Positions 12,346 to 23,310 of a stretch of 64,000 nucleotides of DNA are shown in pieces. Numbering within the stretch: the stretch's first letter is position 1; every line of letters begins with the position of its first letter. Source of the stretch: Pseudeuparius sepicola (Eukaryota > Arthropoda > Insecta > Coleoptera > Anthribidae); the NCBI GenBank assembly GCA_963920635.1, contig OY987298.1:127543735-127607734 (forward strand). Reading direction: 5' to 3'. The notes below the pieces were generated by a model. The model was not told the DNA's origin, did not search any database, and saw only the letters and a list, made by a program, of their open reading frames with translations. Position numbers and translations under genes: made by a program.

Positions 12346-14056
12346 GAAGAGATCCGAATTTGAGACACTTTTGTAAATTCTAAATAAAATTCACCGCGTT
12401 AAACAAATTTTTGTTAATATTGTATTAGAATACCTACTTGCTTAGTGTACTGACAAAACAATGATGCAAAGAAATTACATTAAAATAGCGATCTAGACAA
12501 ATTATTGAACTTAATTTTTTTGTCAATTGTCCCATAAAATAAAAGGTTGCCTAGTTTGAGACACACTGGCTAATTTGAGACAGACTGACGTCCCAATTAC
12601 GCACTGCCTTTATACAGCTTTTACCATAGCACGAGAGTCCCATTTATTGTATTTTTTTGGCATCTGTAATTAAAAAAATTAAAATATTGTAATGAAAAAT
12701 GCCTCTAAAGTTTTACATCAGCTTTCAATGAACATGTCTGCACTGTTTTCTAACAGTGACAGTATCTGACAAGTTTATTTGTGATTTGTGAAGGCTAAAC
12801 AATAAAGGCTGTAACCAAGACAACGAGTTTGGACTGTGATTTTTGAGATTCAGTAAATTTATTGTTTGGGTGCTTAATTTGAGATAGTCTCAATTACAGA
12901 ACCCATTTGGTATCTGAAATTAGGAATTTTCAGTATAAAAAACTGACGACAGTATTTTAGGTTAGTTATGAAAAAATACTGCCAAAGTTCAATCATTAAG
13001 CAATAGGTACCTCCTATACTACGACGACACATAATAGTATATTATACACATAATAGTATATACTTCGGTTGAGACGTTAGCCATTATCTACCGAGCTACG
13101 CGCCTCAGGATATAATATGCGAGGTAAATAATGGCCTTCTCGACCGAAGTGTATAGGTATAGATTTTTTTTACTACTAACATTGAAATATTGCTATATTT
13201 TAGTCATTTCTTGCATTTTTCAAATACTTCGAAATATCAAGTAGCCTGGGCGTTCAGTTGTCAAGCTGATAAAATGACACTAATTTTTAAATGTCATATA
13301 TAAAATTTTTCATTATTTACCTAGGTATTTTTTTATTATCATTATTTACCTAGGGAGAGAAATATTACTTCTCATTAGAGGAATGAGGTAAATAATGGTG
13401 ATTTCTCAGGTTAGTAGTAAAAAATAGTATATTATACACTTAGGTTGAGAAGTGAGCCATTATACACCGAGCTTTTTTATATCCTGAGGCGCGTAGCGCC
13501 GAAGGATATAATATGCGAGGTAAATAATGGCCTTCTCAACCGAAGTGTATATAGATTTTTTTTTACTACTAACATTGAAATATTGCCATATTTTAGTTTA
13601 TTTTAGTCATTTCTCGCTTTTTTCAAATACTTCGAAATATCAAGTAGCCTGGGAGTTCAGTTGTCAAGCTGATAAAATGACACTAATCTTTAAATGTCAT
13701 ATAGAAAATTTTTCATTATTTACCTAGGTATTTTTCTATTATCATTATTTACCTAGGGTGAGAAATATTACTTCTCATTAGAGGAATGAGGTAAATAATG
13801 GTGATTTCTCAGGTTAGTAGTAAAAAATTTTTTTACACCTTACCTTGACTGTAAAAATGCCGGTTCATTTACACCGTCAAATCACACCAAACGTGTTTTT
13901 GTACAGAAACAAACGAACTGAAGCGCTCAATGACCATTTTAATACTACACCGTAGTTCGTTTTAATTAGTCTACGCTATTTCTGTTAGATGGCTTACATA
14001 TATCCATATAAGGAGCTATCTTAAATTAGGCAAGTATCTCAAATTTGGGTCTCTTC
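12346..14056. mobile_element. Candidate non-autonomous DNA element with TTTGAGAYA motifs
   Basis: The left sequence GGAAGAGATCCGAATTTGAG and the reverse complement of the right, GGAAGAGACCCAAATTTGAG, agree at most positions and define a roughly 26-bp inverted repeat. Just inside, the motif AATTTGAGAYA recurs: twice at 12553-12585, once near 12879 and once, as AATTTAAGATAG, on the opposite strand near 14018. Reiterated end motifs are typical of cut-and-paste elements. No target duplication and no transposase were seen, so the call is tentative. Confidence 0.4.
13033..13830 (+). repeat. Two-copy tandem repeat, unit about 400 bp
   Basis: The block containing GAGGTAAATAATGGCCTTCT at 13121 recurs at 13517 (offset 396), and CTCATTAGAGGAATGAGG at 13371 recurs at 13774 (offset 403). 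The copies share a CGGTTGAGA or AGGTTGAGA start, AACATTGAAATATTG and ATTATTTACCTAGG. Each contains inverted pieces around CCTGAGGCGCG/CGCCGAAGG and GGTAAATAATGG/CCATTATTTACC, so the unit can fold. Differences between copies are mostly small indels. Confidence 0.8.
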
Positions 14057-15241
14057 CCCGTGTGGCGGGTCTTCCAAGAAGTGAGCCTGGCAAGAATTAG
14101 GACTACTTGGATTTAGAAGTTGCGATAGATAAAAACAGTATAGGTACAAATAGAACTAAGAGATAAAATTCAATTTCTAAATCGCCAGCAATCACCACTA
14201 CTGACTACTAAGTCGCGAAATCATCATGCCGTCAATGTCAGTTTACCGTGAGCCTGCTTTCGGCGGCTATGTACTTCTACCATATCAAAGAATCTCATTT
14301 TACAACTGTAATTGCTTTTTTGATTGCCGGAGTTCCAAGGTTCTCCACTGTAGGAGCATTACACTCGCTTGGTGAGCTTATTCAATTTGTACATTGTTTA
14401 ATCGCATTATCATACTCTAGTGCATTTGTAAATAGCGTTGGCGGAACTTTGTTTTTTATAATTCGTGTTTTCGCGAAACTAATTATATTCGTTTTCAGCT
14501 AATGAGACATATCGAGTACTAAATCCGTTGATAACAAAAGTTCATAACCAAATTGTGACGTATGAAAGCGGTGAGAACAGCTGCAACAAAACTTGTTTTC
14601 AGAAAAGCATTGCCGATGTCGATGAAGTAAAGATTGATAATAGTGTTTGCCATTGTTTTCTTGCCCAATCATGTGATTGGTGCTGCTATAGTCTGGAGTA
14701 TTTGCAGCACTGTAAATTATTATCTACAGTGTCCTCCAAAAACTTTGCAACATAGGGGGACAATTTTGAATTAAGGTTTTAATTTAATAATTCCGAAAGA
14801 AATTGATATTAGCGCTTTAAAACTCTGTTATGATTGATGCAAAATTGATGTAGTGTCAAACATTTAGGATATATTTTTTCCCTCAAATTTTCCAGTACAA
14901 AACTGATGCCAAAGTAATAGACTGAGCTTCTAATTTATCCTCCAAATGTTTCTTTATTGTCATGCTGGCTCTCAGAATGTGTTAATGAAACTTCTTTTTT
15001 TGAATTCCACTAGGCCCGGGACTTTTTTTTCGCCGAAACGCAGCAGCCTTTTGTCTATGGCCCGGGATAAAGTCGTCATCTTACCCGCCCCATACTAATA
15101 AGTCCGGGCACTCGGCCTTGTGTAAACAAACGTTTCCCTCTTGCCCTCTCCCGCTGTACACAGTGTAGCTGAGAGCGGTTCGTTCGCATTCTACCGGGTG
15201 CGCGCAAAATATTACCGACCGACTGTGACTGTGTTGTAGTG
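14057..15241. other. No gene seen
   Basis: Open frames at 14248-14502 and 14528-14755 show no family motif. Sequence from about 15000 is richer in G and C (CCCGGG twice, CGCGC near 15200) and lies directly upstream of the THAP-like fragment, so it could be an old promoter region; no core promoter motif is clear. Confidence 0.35.
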
Positions 15242-15570
15242 ATGCCTAGTAACGCTTTCTACTGCAGTGCGTATGGCTGTAAAACTAGTTCAAAAGACCA
15301 TATTACCCTTTTTTAATTTCCTAAAGACCCTGAAAAGTAAGATTGAGTTTGAGGTACCTACCTACAAAAATTAAGACATTTCTATGTGACACTTGAATAC
15401 TTAGGTAGGTATTAATTGAAGAATAATATAGATATAATATTAAAATATTGAAAATTTGAAGGTGCCAGCAATGGAAGAATGCCTCCGGAAAACGTTTAGT
15501 AATAACTGCTGTCCCCTCGACTGACCCATTAAGATTATTGCCAGAAACTTATGCATGCTTATGTAGGTAC
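15242..15570 (+). pseudogene. THAP zinc-finger domain fragment with one intron, broken
   Basis: From the ATG at 15242 the frame reads MPSNAFYCSAYGCKTSSKDH, then a stop at 15314, then FPKDPEK. M-P-x(4,5)-C-x(3)-G-C and FPKDPE are the hallmarks of a THAP DNA-binding domain start. A donor AA|GTAAGA at 15337 and an acceptor GAAG|GTGCC at 15461 frame a 125-bp intron. Joining them gives FPKDPEKCQQWKNASGK, the expected arrangement of the THAP tryptophan. The frame then runs through PLRLLPETYACLC to about 15570. The single in-frame stop, probably a point mutation, and the lack of the later Cys-His pair suggest a dead copy. It could be a host THAP gene fragment or part of a P-like transposase. Confidence 0.55.
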
Positions 15571-15796
15571 GTATGCGTAGATAATATTTTGTTCTGTATT
15601 GTTTATGTCAAATGCTTGTTGTATGTTTTGTTCAATTATTTAAATATCATAATATTTACTACAGGATGAAAAACTAGATATGATTAGTTTAACTTTTTCT
15701 CGTTAAATATTTATTTGTTATTTATGTTTTTGTCTGCTCCATGTTTTGCTAGGCTTTATTAAAAGCATAAAAAATTTCATTTTTATTCATGTTCCA

Positions 15797-15963
15797 ACCA
15801 AAGTCTACAGATATACCTGTAGACTTTGGTAATTTTGGTAATAGGTACCTTGTGTTATAATTTACCTGTACCTACAAAAAACTAACGGTACACTTCCCTA
15901 CACAAATAATGTTTTTCCAAAGTCTACAAATAGGTATAGCTACTAATATTTGTAGACTTTGGT
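15797..15963. repeat. Two adjacent hairpins with CCAAAGTCTACA arms
   Basis: CCAAAGTCTACAG and its complement lie at 15798-15830 around a short AT spacer. A second pair, CCAAAGTCTACAAAT and its complement, lies at 15919-15962. Four copies of one 12-bp word in alternating orientation within 165 bp is unlikely by chance. They may be ends of a very small mobile element. Confidence 0.6.
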
Positions 15964-16107
15964 AAATAATGGGAAGTCAATATGAACCTGCCCCCGTATA
16001 ACTAAGCTGATGTACGACCGGTCGCAAAAAATTGTCGGCTTTTCGGAGAGATCAAAGAAGTGAGCGGACTTTAGTATTTCTAGACTTTGCTTTTACGTTA
16101 TGTTTGA

Positions 16108-16143
16108 CCATTGAGTAAAGGAATAAATTCCTTTACTCAATGG
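16108..16143. repeat. Near-perfect 36-bp palindrome
   Basis: Seventeen-base arms CCATTGAGTAAAGGAAT and the complement face each other across two bases. No loop-terminator context exists, as this is a eukaryotic intergenic region. Confidence 0.8.
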
Positions 16144-16439
16144 TTTGACTTGGTTACCTACCTATTGACACTGAACACAGAATCAACCAAAACCGTATTG
16201 GCACCAATAAACAACTACTCTGACTAGCATCTGAGAACCATTTAATGTCAATACACCTTCAAACGTCACTGTGAAATCTTATAAAACGATAAAACGGCGA
16301 TAATAGAATAACACGTTGCCGCAAAGAAACGGAAGCATTTGATTCAAAACGATGTAGCAAAAGCACCCTCTTGCACTAGAAACTTAATTATTCTACTCTT
16401 GATAGTGATAGTGATAGTGTCAAAAATTACTGTTCGCTA
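16144..16439. other. No gene seen; short GATAGT repeat
   Basis: A small microsatellite of GATAGT units occurs at about 16399-16422. Otherwise non-coding. Confidence 0.4.
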
Positions 16440-17340
16440 AAAAATTAAGATCAGTTACCTACAAATTCAAAATGTTAAAAAAGGTTTTAAGTACACATGA
16501 CCTTAAAACTACTTACCACGCATTAGTGGAATCCTTACTCCAGTATGGGATTGCAGCTTGGGGTAGTACTTATAAATCTCATATGCATCGCCTCGAAGTA
16601 CTTCAAAAATCATTCCTAAAAATCTTACTTGGTAAAGACAGAATGTATCCCAGTATTTTATTATTCCAAGAAAGTAAGGTCTTAGATCTAAGACAATTAT
16701 TTTTTCAAAAAATCCTCAACTTACAATTTAAAAATAGAAATAAACTAATACATATATCACATAAATATCCTACCAAACATAAAGAACACAAACAAATTAT
16801 AACCTCAAAAGTTTCTAAACGATTAGCACAATGTTCCCTTGATTATATTGGCCCCCGTGTATACTGCTTATTGACTAAACAGATAAGATCAATTAACAAT
16901 TTAAGCTTGTTTAAACAAAAAACTAAAATATGGCTACAAGAAATTGATAAACAGATACTCAGAAATATATTTTAAATAGTTTAACCTACAATCTATTTGT
17001 TATTCGATAAGTTACTTACCTCACTTAAACTGCATACTTACCTGAACCAAAATATATATCTAATTACCTGCACCTGCATGCACTACTCATCTGCCACATT
17101 TAATGTATAATGCTTAATATCTACTTTAATGACATATTTGTATCCGGCCTGTTGTAGTACTATAAATACTTGGATTTAACCACGCACATATCAACAGTGG
17201 AATTCCGTTTATTTATGTTCTCAGCGGAATTCATAGAAATTATGGCTAATATTATTATTAAATTAATTAAATTTTATTATTAGCATACCATAAAATAAAA
17301 TATTGTAAAATTTTTGAGATAATAAATATCTACTACTAGT
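16440..17340 (+). mobile_element. 5'-truncated non-LTR retrotransposon (LINE) 3' end
   Basis: Holds the last 168 codons of a LINE ORF2 (16472-16975) followed by about 360 bp of AT-rich 3' sequence. No endonuclease or RT palm precedes it, as expected after incomplete reverse transcription. The protein is related to, but distinct from, the 3' part of the LINE at 29590-31024. No poly-A or (ATT)n tail is obvious, so the 3' limit is approximate. Confidence 0.7.
16472..16975 (+). pseudogene. LINE ORF2 C-terminal fragment
   Basis: Reads MLKKVLSTHDLKTTYHALVE, then SLLQYGIAAWGST and LEVLQKSFLKILL, the conserved region just after the RT thumb in jockey-like and related APE LINEs. The same landmarks occur at about 30570-30670 in the larger LINE here (SLLQYGISVWGSA, LEIIQKRFLKILL). 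The frame is open to a normal stop at 16975, but the polymerase and endonuclease domains are absent. Confidence 0.75.
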
Positions 17341-18075
17341 ACTACTATCTTATACCCACTTCGTCAACTTATCCGACTTTCCCATGCATTACCAAAATGC
17401 ACCAAATTGTTTTGTAGAAAGTTCTTAATTTATTTATTAAAAAATACCTATATTTTTCAAGTTATAATAAAAAAAATGCATGACATTATGAAGGTTAATG
17501 TAAAAAATATCTGACCATGACAGTACTCGCATTACTTTACTGACATTGTACTTTGTAGAGGTTACAATAAATGTATTTAGAAATTTATTTATTAGTCGAC
17601 AGTCACGTGATCAAAATCTGGTCCGTCTGGGAGATTAATACTGAACCCAGTTAACAAGTCGATTTGAAATGAGAACCTGTTCTCTCTTGTGATGGCCTGT
17701 ATATTTTATTAGGTACTTGAAATGCACTAGAGTCGTAGCTTCCTCCGCCCGCCATCAAAATGTATGGCGGTCTCGGAAAACTTCCAGCGTGACGTGCCCA
17801 GTTCATTCGTCACGACCGACTGGGCCACACCGTCCGCCGCTCAGATCAATATCTCGTTTGATTTCTGGTTAATATTCATTGCCAAATTACCTGTGGTCCG
17901 GGCGCGGCCCTCCGGAGAACCTCACATTTCACGGATTGGGGGATAACTATTTGAGCGCACTTACCTGTGTAAAATCCTTCAATTGCAGGTATTCATCAGA
18001 GAGACAGTTTGTACAAGTTGGCGTGTTTTAAGGGCACTAATGACACTATACCATCCGATTAAAAAAAAAATACAA
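17341..18075. other. No gene seen
   Basis: Non-coding, AT-rich with a somewhat GC-richer patch at 17730-17940. Open frames at 17764-17946 and 17983-18165 show no recognisable motif. Confidence 0.4.
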
Positions 18076-18182
18076 TATGTACCTCGGCACTGTAGTTCTT
18101 TTTATGACTCATGTGGAATTTGGTTGCCGAGGCCTCTGGCCGAGGCAAATAAACCGCAAAGTTGAACTTCAGTGCCTTGGTA
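18076..18182. repeat. Small inverted-repeat element, GTACC...GGTA ends
   Basis: Left GTACCTCGGCACTGTAGTTC and the reverse complement of the right, TACCAAGGCACTGAAGTTC, are a worn inverted repeat, with a central GCCGAGGCCTCTGGCCGAGGC palindrome-like core. Parts recur at 38416-38460 and 47514-47575 (AAGGCACTGAAGTTCAACTT, GTTGCCGAGGCCTCTG), so this is a dispersed family. The outer mariner-like element of the nest inserted in its right tip. Confidence 0.65.
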
Positions 18183-18856
18183 CAGGGTGGCCCATCCAAG
18201 CGGAAAAAGTGTGCTACGTGGAGACAGGTTAACACAAAATCGTCATTCAAAAAATGAGGTTATAGTAAAAATTAAGGGGAATTCGAGGGTGTACCCTAAT
18301 TTTGTATACGGGGGTCTGTAAAAAAAGTTATCGCGAAAAAACATATTTTGCAAAATAAAAAAATATTTTTTTACCTTCACATCCATTAAAGAACCTTTAA
18401 GTAGTATTCCCGAATATTCAGTTTTTTAATATAACTTCCAGTTATAGCGGAAATGAAAGTGCTTTTCTCTATTTTACAACTTAAACATTTCTCTTAACCA
18501 TCACAGGATTCCTTTTTTAATTCTGAATCCAACGATATATAACTAGACCTATTTATCTCCAACCGTTTCCGAGATATTTATCAGAGAAGCTCCATCAAAC
18601 TAGATACATGGTCTCATGGTCGGTGTCTGATGTTTGATCTGAGTAGGCCAAACAATAAAACCAAATTTATGACAAATCAAGTCAGCCATGATAATAAAAC
18701 TGACAAGCGAGTAGGCTGAATGTTAAAGTGGCTATAGCCATTCAACTGCATTCAACTTAATTAAAAATCTCGTGGAAATTATGAAACATTTATTATTTTT
18801 ACTACTGTTTTACAACAACAATATGATTAGTTATTAAAAATTAGTTAGAAGTTCAT

Positions 18857-20048
18857 TTACATTAAATGTTCAAAATGGTTTCCATTATTATTTACACATA
18901 ACCTAAGTCTTTTTAAGAAATTTTTTCGGACATTTTCAAAGATTAAGGGACGATTGTTTAAACTATCAATTTCTAATTTTACTCATCTTTTAATCTCCTC
19001 AACATTTTCGGGGAGGTTCTTATAAACTTTATTTTTTAAATGCCCCCACAAGAAAAAATCCAAGGGGGTTAAATCTGGACTACGTGGCGGCCACCTTATT
19101 GTTCCATGTTTACCAGTCAAATTTTCAAACGAATTGTTCAAAAATTCCGTTATGGGCACAGTTATGGAAGGAAGCGCCATCTTGCTGCCATATTAATTGT
19201 CTTTCTTGGAGTTGGTTAAGAAAAATTAATGGCAACTGGTCAAAGTATTGTTCCAATTCGTTCTGGATTAAATGTAGGTATTTCCTACCTGTCATACTTC
19301 CTGAATAAAATAGAGGGCCCATTATAAACTGGTCAAAGTATTGTTCCAATTCGTTCTGGATTAAATGTAGGTATTTCCTACCTGTCATACTTCCTGAATA
19401 AAATAGAGGGCCCATTATAAAATTTCCCACAATTCCGCACCAAACACCCACGGAATTTCTGCGGGATTTCACAACTTCACGAAATGCCCGTGGATTGTCA
19501 ACAGACCAAAATATACTATTTTTCCGGTTGTACATTCCCGCCGTTCTAAATGTAGCTTCATCGGACCAAATAATTTGTTTAAAAAATCCAGCTCCACCTC
19601 TTGCAAAATAAAAGTTTAACATTGTTTGACAATATTCCAGTCTTCTTGCAGCATCTCCAGGGAATAGCCTTTGAACTGGTAATATTTTGAAGGCTTTAAA
19701 TTTGCTTAATTTCATTACCCTTTGTATTGTAGACCGGGGAATTTGTAAGTCTCTCGCTGCATCTCTCTGAGATTTTTCGTTATTTCTTCTGAAATTTAAA
19801 ATTCGTTCTCTCTCGTCCTCACTAATTCTAAACCCTCTTTTTCTCTTGCTACTCACACTTCTTGTCGATCTGAATCTTCGATACAGCTTATATATAAATG
19901 AAGCACTCTGAACATTTCTATTTGGATATTTACGAGAATACTCCCTCAAAGTTTCTACGTATCTTTTATCATTTTTGATGAAGATCTCTAAAATATCACA
20001 GCATTCTAAGGTACATAAAAATATAAATAATATACTAACAAACAACAA
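18857..20048 (-). pseudogene. Tc1/mariner-type transposase with an internal 31-codon duplication
   Basis: Minus strand. An N-terminal helix-turn-helix region (LREYSRKYPNRN, then RRNNEKSQRDAARDLQIP) is followed by the DDE domain: WSDEATFRTAG, DGASFHN and WPPRSPDLTPLDFFLWG supply three acidic positions. A 93-bp unit (19234-19326) is repeated in frame at 19327-19419, doubling FIMGPLFYSGSMTGRKYL. A frame slip near 19150 shifts the last aspartate to another frame. A stop at about 18985 is followed by the expected C-terminus up to GNHFEHLM at 18857. The first residues are uncertain because the next transposon begins within about 50 bp upstream and there is no ATG in the readable part. Dead copy. 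Confidence 0.75.
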
Positions 20049-20170
20049 AAACGGGCATTTATATACCTGTTCTTAAAGACCATTTTTGCGAGCTACGCGT
20101 CTTGACACAAAAAAACTAAGTTTTTTTAATGCATGGATAGTGGGCTCGAACGCCAACGGTCTCGTACAGG

Positions 20171-20256
20171 ATGACACAATCGATAACTAACTTAGATGAA
20201 TTATACACACTATTAAAAAAATCAAGCGAAGATCAAACCAACAAATTATGTCAGGT
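20171..20256 (+). pseudogene. LINE ORF1, first 28 codons (separated by insertion)
   Basis: The ATG at 20171 starts MTQSITNLDELYTLLKKSSE and reaches the AGGT at 20253. Joining across the inserted element to 23579 with one AGGT kept gives LCQVSEQQTEV, in frame with the rest of ORF1. This fixes both the ORF1 start and the insertion site. Confidence 0.75.
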
Positions 20257-20520
20257 CGTCGTCAATCACACAAAGTGACGTATCTCATTTTTAATGATTT
20301 TTCAGGAGAACGATTTAAAAAAAATTGCAATGTTTGTCCTTTAACTGCGGTGCAAAAAAATATTCAGTGACAGGATGTTTGGCATATATTAATAGTATGG
20401 AGTGTTTCTAACTTAGTTTCGATAAGAAAAGTGTCATGTGGTTGACCACCCTTGAGATTTTGAAGTTACGACCATTTGTGAGATTAATATATTTTAGTGT
20501 CTGAGATACGCCAGGTAAAC
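20257..20520. repeat. Left-end subterminal motifs of the DUF7869-like element
   Basis: Besides the terminal copy at 20268-20288, weaker forms lie at 20472-20490 (GTTACGACCATTTGTGAGA) and 20502-20516 (CTGAGATACGCCAGG). They match the right-end set and are likely transposase binding sites. Confidence 0.6.
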
Positions 20521-20774
20521 TTTAAAGTTATAATAGCATATTATAGGGTTAACAGGGGACAGTTAAACACAAACTGTTAGTGAACAACTTTTTATTTTCG
20601 TAATGATAAGGGGGAACACTTATTAACATTAAACTTTAACTAAATGATTTCTTATTTCATAAAAAATATTGAACTGCAAGTGATACAATGAATAATATCG
20701 GAAAAAAAAAGATTCTTCTTAGGATTATTATCTACTGTTATTATATCCTACTACTAAATCTATATCTACCAATT

Positions 20775-23163
20775 TTAATGTGGTAGCGATTGATAAAAAT
20801 GTTTATGTACATCAAGCCTAATAACTGGAGTATCTCCAGTACACAAGGACTGTAAATCTGAGTATTTATCTTCAGAGATTTTATTACGCTCTGAATTTAA
20901 TTGTTTTGGAAATAACCTCTTAAGGTCTATGTTAAGACGTTTCAGTGATATCGACTTGTAATGTTCCTCAAGGTGACTGGTTTTGAAGAAGATTTGAGTT
21001 GAGAACTCTTTGGAAACTTTGAACTCCATGATGTCAGTCCATTTAAATGACTCTCCTGTTTCCGATGTTGTTTTTAATGTTAGAATACGTAAGTCCTTTG
21101 ACAGTGCCTTAAAATCTAGGAAATCGTCATACTGAAGAGGGTAAACAATGTATGGGTGCTGTTTCCTAGCTAGTCTAAATATTGGGTACAGTTGAGACGG
21201 AATAAAAATATTACCGGCATGTGCAATTGCATGAGAGATGGCGCTGTGTGCAGAATCACCCTCATTCTGGCCATGGAATGATTCGAAAAATTTCAGAGTA
21301 ATTTCTTCTATGTTTTCACTTTGTAAAACTGTCAGCAATAGCATCGTAGCCATGATGGAATTTTTATTCTGACCACTGCAGCCGTCAGAGTATAGAGAAA
21401 CTATCTTAAACCCTTTAGAATCATAGCTTTGCAAAGCTTTATGTACACAGGTTGCAATTTCTGACGCACCCCTTTTGCTATCACCTTCATACCAACAATA
21501 ACAGAAACAATCCTTGCTTGAGATATTATAAAATGTAAAGTTGAAGAGTGCTAAACGTCTTTTATAGAACACTGCACTTTCGTTAGTAATTGGTAAATAA
21601 ATAACCTGTTGCAGGTCAAAAGATGCACACAGAAGTGTTTGATCGTTCGCAGCTTTCTCTTTACAAGTTGCTTTGAGTTCTCTAACAGCTGTTTTCTCTG
21701 CATTGTGTTTTCTAAATTTGGCTTCTAATTGGGCTTTAATATTATCGTCTCCAGTTTTATACATCATGCATAATGAGCATTGATCCTTTTTAGGAGTGTG
21801 AAATGACAGTTGTTGGTTTGTCTTGAATACTCTTTGGTAGGTAGAGAAACTTGGTTTTGGATCATTTTCTGATAATGTTTGCAGGTACAAGTAATACATT
21901 TTGGAAAGTGAGAGGTCTGGATGTAAGTATTCTCTACTGGAACTGGACCGACAATAATGTGATTCCATTTTTGGAAATCTGTCAATGTGTTTTTGTATTT
22001 CAGAACGAACCATTTTGTCTCTTGCCACAATGGTTTCAGATTTTCGTCCACCTCTTTTGTCCATGTTAACAACGCCGATTTCATTTACCTTCTGCAGTGC
22101 AGTTCTTGCTGTTCTCTCCGAAATGCCCAAGGTATTTAAGAAAAAGGTCTTACAAACTGGAACACGATTCTTGCTGACTGAAAAATAATAACGAACACTT
22201 TGTTGTCTGCGTGAAACTTCACTTTTTGTTGTTTTCTGTTTTGTATCCATGACTTCTGAATGGTGCACGATAAATTCTCGTTGACGATTTATGTCTGCAA
22301 GAGCATAGTAACCATCAAAAATCTTAAACCTCTGGGAATCTTCAATTGTAGAACACAGCCGTCCTAGTTTTTTGCATGTGTCACCTTTGCATCTGCAACT
22401 TAAATACATGAAATTTAATGATTATGTAGTTCATTAAAACTTACCTTGGCTTCATAGCCTTAGGTGGAACTACTTTATTTTTCATCGTTATGTATTCTTT
22501 ACCAGAATTCCTTAAACACTTTGCTAATTTTTGTTTGTTAACACGGCGTTTTTTGTCGTGATCTCCTTCTTTGCTAGTTCCATCGACAATGTGCAGCTCA
22601 GGTTGAACATTACTATTTGAATTATAAAGTTTTGTAATCTTCGTTTTCTTCTTTCTTTTGTTTTTATGAGAGTCACAGTTCAAGTTATTTAGAAAGTGGC
22701 TGTGACATAGCAAGATCCAGCAACGGTGACAAGAGCTAAATACTTCAGCTTTACATTTGTAATATTCGCACGTTGCCACGTACGGAGGGTCTTTATCGGA
22801 ATCATAAAATACCTCTTCACCACTACTGCTTGCTTCCCTTTGAAAATCAGAACACAAACCTACACTTTTATCTTGGTTCGGGAGTTTCGACTTTATTTGA
22901 GCTAGTGGTATGTTATCATCTGATGAATCGCTCTCTTGTGTACCTACTACATCATTGACTTGTTGTAACTGTACATCACTTGATGATTTTGTTTTATCAC
23001 TTGATGAAACATCATATTCTGTATCTATTACCTTGCCACTATACCAAATATTTTTGTAAAACATTTTCACTTGTGTTCCTTTCTTAATCTGGCCGCGAAA
23101 CATAAGTTCGTTTGATGAAACAACATTTAACGTGCCATCTTTCCAAACTACAAGCACATCCAT
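20775..23163 (-). CDS. Putative transposase, DUF7869-like, two exons
   Basis: Exon 1 (23163-22445) starts with MDVLVVWKDGTLNVVSSNEL, a small chromatin-reader-like N-terminus, then acidic serine-rich sequence, a Cys/His cluster (CEYYKCKAEVF, CHRCWILLCHSHF) and a lysine-rich stretch. A 46-bp intron (22444-22399, CCAAG|GTAAGT to TTTAAG|TTGC) leads to exon 2 (22398-20775), which begins CRCKGDTC. It carries SERTARTALQKV (helix-turn-helix-like), CSLC, then SFDLQQV, WYEGDSKRG, YSDGCSGQNKN and GQNEGDSAH. The D/D/(E or D) spacing resembles an RNase H-like catalytic core; D265, D342 and E383 or D385 of the second open frame are candidates. About 780 residues, no stops or slips. I recall this family from many insect genomes as uncharacterised (DUF7869); the transposase role is inferred from its position inside TIRs. 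Confidence 0.75.
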
Positions 23164-23310
23164 AGTAATAATATTACGTTATTTCAAGAGCACGGCAATT
23201 CAACAGCGTACGCTACAATGTCTTGCGGACTACTACATCCAACAAACTGAGTACAGCACGCATAGCCCTAACAGAAATATGCAGTTCTCAACTCGTCTCG
23301 ACTTGCAGAA

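Noticed and set aside
14528..14755. Cysteine-rich small protein of 75 codons
   Set aside because: Many cysteines but no spacing I recognise, no signal peptide and no flanking gene structure.
20253..20262. A 10-bp target duplication CGTCGTCAAT around the DUF7869-like element
   Set aside because: The two copies are inverted rather than direct, so they belong to the TIR. Only AGGT is repeated directly and repairs the LINE frame.
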